Part shown: in pieces, positions 14,329-18,523 of the stretch
How the letters are laid out: every line of letters starts with the position of its first letter
Numbering within the stretch: position 1 is the first letter of the stretch
Source: a bacterium
GTDB taxonomy: Bacteria; Bacteroidota; Bacteroidia; Cytophagales; Thermonemataceae
Length of the DNA stretch: 18,523 bases
NCBI GenBank assembly: GCA_025362415.1
Contig: JANYGM010000122.1
Coordinates: 1-18,523 of the forward strand
Direction: 5' to 3'
Notes under the pieces: model-generated
The model's input: the letters and a program-made list of their open reading frames with translations, nothing else
Told to the model about the DNA's origin: nothing
Database searches by the model: none
Made by a program: the position numbers and the translations under genes

Positions 14329-15273
14329 ATGGTTTCTATTGCCCTTGCTACTTATAATGGAGAGAAATTTTTGCGACAGCAATTAGACACACTTATTACA
14401 CAAACTTACAAAAACATTGAAATTGTTATTTGTGACGACAATTCTACGGATACAACTTGGCAGATTTTGCAGGAGTACGAAGAGAAAAATAAACAAATAA
14501 AACTGTTTAGAAATGATAAAAATCTTGGTTTTATCAAAAATTTTGAGCGTGCCATTAGTTTGTGCAAAGGAGATTTTATTGCTATTTCAGACCAAGATGA
14601 CTTGTGGCAATCTGAAAAAATAGAAAAACTTATCAATAATATTGCTAATTATTCACTTATTTATTCTGATTCTGCTTTTATTGATGAAAATGGCACATCT
14701 TTGGGTGAAAAAATGGGGGATACTTATAGTTTTGTAGAAGGCTTTGATGGACGTAATTTTACACTTACAAACTGTGTTTCTGGACACGCAAGTATGTTTA
14801 GAAAAGATTTGTTGCCACATCTTTTGCCATTCCCTTCTTGTGTTGATTATGATTGGTGGGCAGCCTTCGTGGCAACCACACAAAACGGATTAAAATATTT
14901 TGATGAGTGTCTTGTAGCATATAGGCAACACGCACAAAGCGTTACGGATAATTCTGGGCTAAGAAAAGATGCCATAAAAGATACAAAACAATACAAAAAA
15001 GACATAAAACTAAAAATAGACAATCACAGAATAAATAGATTGCATCTTTTTGCAGAGACTTGCAATAATAATCATATTAGTAATAATATCAACAATCACA
15101 AAACACAAGTTTTTTGTGATAAATTAGCAGTTTTATTCACGAATAGAAAGCAATTTTTGACTAAAATAAAACTGGTTTTCTTACTTTTCTCAAACATCAA
15201 TATAGTTTATAAACTTCGTAGAAAAAGTTTTTTTAGTAAGATTTGGCGTGTAGTGCAAGAAGTTTTTTTGTAA
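14329..15273 (+). CDS. Family 2 glycosyltransferase
   Basis: The protein has 314 residues from the ATG at 14329. The frame is open for 65 codons upstream, but MVSIALATYNGEKFLRQQL is the normal GT2 start, and the promoter and leader hairpin lie in the extension. The GT-A fold shows the nucleotide-binding VICDDNSTD (34-41) and SDQDDLW (87-93) carrying the DxD metal site. DYDWW (173-177) and YRQHAQSV (198-205) resemble the acceptor-side motifs of rhamnosyl-type transferases. The C-terminus (about 275-314) is basic and hydrophobic and may associate with the membrane. It probably adds a sugar to a cell-surface polysaccharide or lipid-linked glycan. No other glycan genes are nearby, so the pathway is unknown. 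Confidence 0.9.
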   Translation: MVSIALATYNGEKFLRQQLDTLITQTYKNIEIVICDDNSTDTTWQILQEYEEKNKQIKLFRNDKNLGFIKNFERAISLCKGDFIAISDQDDLWQSEKIEKLINNIANYSLIYSDSAFIDENGTSLGEKMGDTYSFVEGFDGRNFTLTNCVSGHASMFRKDLLPHLLPFPSCVDYDWWAAFVATTQNGLKYFDECLVAYRQHAQSVTDNSGLRKDAIKDTKQYKKDIKLKIDNHRINRLHLFAETCNNNHISNNINNHKTQVFCDKLAVLFTNRKQFLTKIKLVFLLFSNINIVYKLRRKSFFSKIWRVVQEVFL

Positions 15274-15325
15274 TTTCTTAATTTGCTACTCTTTTTAAGC
15301 AAAAATACATTTTCCTCCTAAATAA

Positions 15326-15368
15326 AAATCCCTCAAATAATATCATTCTGATAATATTTGAGGGATTT
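15326..15368 (+). terminator. Hairpin terminator after the glycosyltransferase gene
   Basis: AAATCCCTCAAATAATATCA pairs with TGATAATATTTGAGGGATTT with one mismatch and a 3-nt loop (20-nt arms). The T-run after it is short, so termination may be partial. Confidence 0.7.
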
Positions 15369-15585
15369 CTGTTGTTGAAAGAAGTACGAAATAAGAACAT
15401 AAAATATTGATTATTAAGTTATTGTAAAAATAAAAAGAGTAAGTTATTTAATTTTCCTTGTTAATACAAAATATAAATTAAACCATTTTATTTTTTTTAT
15501 ATCAAAGAAAGAACAAAACAGAATATGATTGTATTTATTTTGTATTCATCTGTGTATCTGTGGTAACTAATAAAAAATAACAATA
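15369..15585. other. AT-rich leader region of the VPxxYF protein gene
   Basis: No gene is seen. It contains TTGATTATTAAGTTA (15407-15421), close to the terminal motif of the 12390-12539 element, and an 18-nt stretch at 15428-15445 shared with 12262-12280 apart from one A. No convincing TAnnTTTG element was found before the GTG at 15586. Confidence 0.5.
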
Positions 15586-16314
15586 GTGGAAAAGTTTAAT
15601 TTAGAAAATATAGACAAAAAACATCCTTTCAAAGTGCCTGATACGTATTTTGAGGGTTTAACAGAAAGAATTCATCAAAGAATTTTAAATGATTCTTTGG
15701 TGGATAGCCCTGAAAATAATCTTGAAAGCAGTTTATTGAAAAATTTTGATAAAAAAATACCTTTTGGAACGCCAGAAAGCTATTTTGAAGATTTTTCTGC
15801 AAAATTGGAGGAAAGATTAAAATTGCAAAATAATCAGCAAGATAGTCAGCAAGAAATCAAAATTTATACACCAAAACCTTTTTATGCTAAATTCAGTATT
15901 TATGCAAAAAAAATAGCTATTGCGGCTGCCGTAGTGCTTGTGGGAGGTTTTGCTTATGTGGTTTATGATAATAATCAACAAGATAACCAACAAAATAATA
16001 CAGAAAATTTGCTTGCTTTTAATGGTATTTCTAAAGATATTTCTAACAACGAAATTGTAGAATACTTCAAAGAACATCATACTGATAATAATGAAAACTA
16101 TGTTTTGGAACATATCACAGAAACGCATATCACAGAAACGCATTTAGAAGAAATAAACAGTATAAAGGAAATTTCACAGGATATTTTAAAAGAAACTCCA
16201 AAGGAAAGTTCACAAGAAAATCAAGACAAAAACAACATTCTCAATGATTTGCCAAAAGAAGAATTGCAGGAGATGCTCAATAATGGAGAGCTTGAAGAAG
16301 AGGAAGTGAATTAG
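15586..16314 (+). CDS. Probable anti-sigma-type membrane protein with duplicated VPxxYF motif
   Basis: 242 residues from a GTG start (no in-frame ATG fits the motif order). The N-terminal part carries two copies of one motif: KKHPFKVPDTYFEGLTERI (11-29) and KKIPFGTPESYFEDFSAKL (56-74). One membrane segment (about 109-127) follows, then an acidic, Asn/Gln/Glu-rich C-terminal region. In Bacteroidota, proteins starting with PFKVPxxYF and one membrane span are typically found just after ECF sigma genes, which suggests sigma-factor control with the motif half in the cytoplasm. No zinc anti-sigma HxxxCxxC motif is present. Here no sigma gene is adjacent; the only one in view is at 1248. An in-frame 15-bp duplication (HITET twice) lies at residues 176-185. 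Function is inferred from family context only. Confidence 0.65.
   Translation: MEKFNLENIDKKHPFKVPDTYFEGLTERIHQRILNDSLVDSPENNLESSLLKNFDKKIPFGTPESYFEDFSAKLEERLKLQNNQQDSQQEIKIYTPKPFYAKFSIYAKKIAIAAAVVLVGGFAYVVYDNNQQDNQQNNTENLLAFNGISKDISNNEIVEYFKEHHTDNNENYVLEHITETHITETHLEEINSIKEISQDILKETPKESSQENQDKNNILNDLPKEELQEMLNNGELEEEEVN
16111..16140 (+). repeat. 15-bp in-frame tandem duplication
   Basis: CATATCACAGAAACG occurs twice in a row inside the VPxxYF protein gene, encoding HITET-HITET. The copies are identical, which suggests a recent duplication in a tolerant, low-complexity part of the protein. Confidence 0.85.
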
Positions 16315-16335
16315 GAATTAGGAATTGTAAATTAG
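16308..16335 (+). repeat. Heptamer tandem repeat across the stop of the VPxxYF protein gene
   Basis: Four in-phase units GAATTAG GAATTAG GAATTGT AAATTAG. The stop codon (TAG, 16312-16314) is the end of the first unit. Confidence 0.85.
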
Positions 16336-16341
16336 AAATGT

Positions 16342-16514
16342 TTCTACTAAGACTTATACGTAAAACAGAGAAATCTCAATGCCGTTGTTTGTGTCTTCAC
16401 AAACAACAAAAGTTGTGAGTTGCTGGCGGTTGTTTGTGAAGACACAAACAACGGCTACTTATTGGCATAAATTTACACTAAATCTAAAACGCTTCCGTAT
16501 AAGTCTTAGTAGAA
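16342..16514. mobile_element. 173-bp non-coding inverted-repeat element (REPIN/MITE-like)
   Basis: Terminal inverted repeats of 19 bp are perfect: TTCTACTAAGACTTATACG at 16342-16360 and its complement at 16496-16514. Inner inverted repeats of 27 bp are also perfect (16381-16407 and 16429-16455). Each inner arm is itself a hairpin with stem GTTGTTTGTG/CACAAACAAC and loop TCTT on the left or AAGA on the right, so the two loops are complementary. There is no transposase gene and no clear target-site duplication. Such an element would depend on an enzyme encoded elsewhere. Confidence 0.85.
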
Positions 16515-16524
16515 TCAATTTTTT

Positions 16525-16559
16525 TAACTCGTACTTTGTACCTCTAACTTCGTACTTCC
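16525..16559 (-). repeat. Heptamer tandem repeat at the 3' end of thyA
   Basis: On the minus strand, directly after the thyA stop, five 7-nt units read GGAAGTA CGAAGTT AGAGGTA CAAAGTA CGAGTTA. The sequence is a GAAGTAC variant of the GAATTAC-type arrays found after other genes in the window. Confidence 0.65.
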
Positions 16560-17354
16560 TTACACGCTTACTTCTGCTTTAATATGTGGGTGAGGGTTAT
16601 AATTCTCCAAAGAAAAATCTTCATACACAAAGGAAAAAATATCTTTTACATTTTTATTGATTTGCATAGTTGGTAAAGGGCGCAAATCTCTTGTAAGTTG
16701 CAGCTTTGCCTGCTCCAAATGATTTAGATAAAGATGTGTATCTCCGCCTGTCCAAATAAACTCTCCAAGTTCCATATCACATACCTGCGCAAGCATCATT
16801 GTAAGCAAGGCATACGAGGCAATATTAAACGGTACACCTAAAAAAGTGTCTGCAGAACGCTGGTACAACTGACAAGAAAGTTTGTTGTTTTCCACATAAA
16901 ACTGAAATAAACAATGGCAAGGACTAAGTGCCATTTTGCCCAAATCAGCTACATTCCAAGCACTTACAATCATTCTACGGCTATCAGGGTTAGTTTTTAG
17001 CTGTTTGACAAGCTCCGAAATCTGGTCTATTGTCGTACCGTTTGGTGTTTCCCAACTGCGCCATTGTTTGCCATAAACATCACCCAAATTACCTTTGTCG
17101 TCTGCCCATTCATTCCAAATATTTACGCTGTTTTCTTTGAGATACGAAATATTAGTATCACCTTTCAAAAACCATAAAAGTTCGTGTATAATTGATTTGA
17201 GATGTATTTTTTTGGTTGTAACAAGCGGGAAGCCTTCTTTGAGATTAAAGCGCATTTGATAACCAAAAACGCTTATTGTGCCTGTGCCTGTACGGTCAGT
17301 TTTTTGTGTTCCGTTGTCTAAAATATGTTGTAATAAGTCGTGATATTGTTTCAT
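16560..17354 (-). CDS. thyA: Thymidylate synthase
   Basis: 264 residues, the same length as the E. coli enzyme, and complete. It methylates dUMP to dTMP using 5,10-methylenetetrahydrofolate. The catalytic cysteine is C146 in SPCHCLFQFY. Phosphate-binding arginines R21, R126/R127 (DSRRMIVSAW) and R166 (YQRSADTFLGVPFN) are present, with D169 and N177 for pyrimidine recognition, and the HLYLNHLEQ segment is intact. It is cytoplasmic. The usual partner dihydrofolate reductase gene is not adjacent; recQ lies 77 nt upstream on the same strand. A minus-strand TACTTTTG (17394-17387) may be its -7 element. Confidence 0.97.
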   Translation of the reverse strand: MKQYHDLLQHILDNGTQKTDRTGTGTISVFGYQMRFNLKEGFPLVTTKKIHLKSIIHELLWFLKGDTNISYLKENSVNIWNEWADDKGNLGDVYGKQWRSWETPNGTTIDQISELVKQLKTNPDSRRMIVSAWNVADLGKMALSPCHCLFQFYVENNKLSCQLYQRSADTFLGVPFNIASYALLTMMLAQVCDMELGEFIWTGGDTHLYLNHLEQAKLQLTRDLRPLPTMQINKNVKDIFSFVYEDFSLENYNPHPHIKAEVSV

Positions 17355-17386
17355 TTAAAGGAAGTAGGGAGTTTTAGAATTTTGCG

Positions 17387-17394
17387 CAAAAGTA
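17387..17394 (-). promoter_or_regulatory. Putative -7 element of thyA
   Basis: TACTTTTG on the minus strand fits TAnnTTTG and ends 32 nt before the thyA ATG. A TTTG lies 24 nt upstream, which is longer than the usual spacing, so the call is tentative. Confidence 0.4.
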
Positions 17395-17431
17395 CATATA
17401 TTTTTTATAAGTATAGGACAAAATTTAAAAT

Positions 17432-18523
17432 TTACACCTTTTTCAACTTTCCATTTTCTAGGTATTCAATTTCTCCAATTTCAATTATTTTCTGCAAGGC
17501 TTCTATAAAAGCATCACGAGTTTGGGGATTTACTTCTGCAATCAAATCATTCATTATCAAAGATTTGTATTCTAAGGCTTTCAAAATACGTTCTCTGTAT
17601 TTGTCATAGTGTGTTTCACTTAGGCGTTTTTCTTTTTTCTTTTTGAGGCAAATATCACAAACACCACAAGGTTCGTAAGAAATTTCGCCAAAATATTCTA
17701 AAAGTAGCTGTGTACGACAACGGTTTTCGTGTTGAACATAATGTGCCACAGACTTAGCTTTACGCAAATCTCTATCTCGTTTATTTTCAATTTTTTTGTA
17801 ATCAATAGGCAAAATACTACTTTCGTAGCGTTCTGTGATAAGGGTTATTTGAGGTTTATTTTTTTGTTTTTCATAAGTTAGAAGTGTCATTTTATTGAGA
17901 TGTTCCAGATGTAAAATAGTGTTTTCTAGGGTTTGGTTGATGTTTTTTGCAATTTGCGCTTCCGAAATTTTAATAAAATTATCATACATATCTCCGCCAT
18001 ACATACGCAAAAGTTGCTGCAAAATAGCAGTATGTTTGGAATTAGTTTTTTGGAAACTTTCTAGCTCCTTTCCGCTCACATTAAACACTATTTTTGAGGG
18101 AGTATAAAAGGCTTCACTAAGCAACAAAAAACCTTCTTGTTCTAATATTTTCAGGGAAAAATAAGCCTCATTATGGTCTAAATCAAAATTTTTACAAAAT
18201 TCTAACAAATCAAAATCATAACTAAGCATCAGATTACTGCCTACCGCAATACGCAAATAATTAGCCAAACTCTGATAAACTTTCTTTAAAGTAACTTCAT
18301 TTGGATAAGATTTGAGGATATTTATTTCTAGGTTTTGAACATCATTTTTGTCGTACAAAGCCACTGCAAAGGCTTTTTTTTCATCTCTTCCACCTCTTCC
18401 TGCTTCCTGATAATAGGCTTCTAGCGTACTTGGAAGTTCTGTATGCACCACCAAACGCACATCTGGCTTGTCAATACCCATTCCAAAGGCGTTGGTAGCC
18501 ACAATAATACGTATTTTATTTTC
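17432..18523 (-). CDS. recQ: RecQ family ATP-dependent DNA helicase (C-terminal part)
   Basis: 363 codons are visible; the start lies beyond the right edge, so the ATPase motifs 0-IV are not seen. The visible part begins in helicase domain 2 with IIVATNAFGMGIDKPDVR (motif V), then EAYYQEAGRGGRD (motif VI with the arginine finger). A zinc-binding cluster follows with spacing C-x16-C-x2-C-x2-C (CGVCDIC), as in E. coli RecQ. After the RecQ-C winged helix the protein ends in a short winged-helix-like segment; no HRDC domain is evident, the shorter RecQ form. RecQ unwinds DNA during recombination and fork repair. An internal GTG at 18502 is not the real start. Confidence 0.93.
   Translation of the reverse strand, partial: ENKIRIIVATNAFGMGIDKPDVRLVVHTELPSTLEAYYQEAGRGGRDEKKAFAVALYDKNDVQNLEINILKSYPNEVTLKKVYQSLANYLRIAVGSNLMLSYDFDLLEFCKNFDLDHNEAYFSLKILEQEGFLLLSEAFYTPSKIVFNVSGKELESFQKTNSKHTAILQQLLRMYGGDMYDNFIKISEAQIAKNINQTLENTILHLEHLNKMTLLTYEKQKNKPQITLITERYESSILPIDYKKIENKRDRDLRKAKSVAHYVQHENRCRTQLLLEYFGEISYEPCGVCDICLKKKKEKRLSETHYDKYRERILKALEYKSLIMNDLIAEVNPQTRDAFIEALQKIIEIGEIEYLENGKLKKV

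Noticed and set aside
16379..16582. Small plus-strand open frame of 67 codons
   Set aside because: It is produced by the inverted-repeat element and the thyA 3' heptamers and has no protein character.

Overview
The window looks like a chromosomal segment of an AT-rich member of the Bacteroidota, most likely a Cytophagales-type gliding or marine bacterium. The evidence is a free-standing transketolase C-terminal subunit, an ECF sigma factor with a VPxxYF-type membrane partner, BatE-like and Omp85 proteins, starts without obvious Shine-Dalgarno sequences, and several promoters of the Bacteroidota form TTTG-N19/20-TAnnTTTG. The species cannot be named from the sequence alone.

Layout. 1-1784 (+): a possible gene tail, a transketolase C-subunit and an ECF sigma factor, the last two separated by inverted heptamer repeats. 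1839-5404 (-): an SDR oxidoreductase lacking the usual Tyr/Lys, an Rpn-type PD-(D/E)XK nuclease/transposase and an Omp85/TamA-like outer membrane protein. 5465-7976 (+): the heme chaperone HemW, a cyclase-family metal hydrolase and a small TerB-like protein. 8323-8395 (-): tRNA-Lys(TTT), facing a BatE-like TPR/SH3 protein and an ABC exporter (8518-10936, +). 10993-14086 (-): a sensor histidine kinase and a membrane protein with three winged-helix-like modules. 14329-16314 (+): a GT2 glycosyltransferase and a probable anti-sigma-type membrane protein. 16560-18523 (-): thymidylate synthase and the C-terminal part of a RecQ helicase.

Most genes are housekeeping or ordinary accessory genes, and I see no phage, CRISPR array or complete insertion sequence. 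The unusual content is in the spaces between genes. (i) Heptamer tandem repeats (GAATTAC/GAATTAG type) sit at or across the stop codons of at least six genes, nearly always in the same orientation relative to the gene. (ii) A family of GC-rich twin-hairpin elements occurs at 5315-5453, where it overlaps the signal-peptide region of the Omp85 gene, and at 12390-12539. (iii) A 173-bp REPIN/MITE-like element with perfect 19-bp terminal and 27-bp inner inverted repeats lies at 16342-16514.

On the protein side, the most interesting items are the three-module winged-helix membrane protein, the pairing of a BatE-like protein with an ABC exporter, and the separation of the ECF sigma factor from the VPxxYF protein by about 14 kb.
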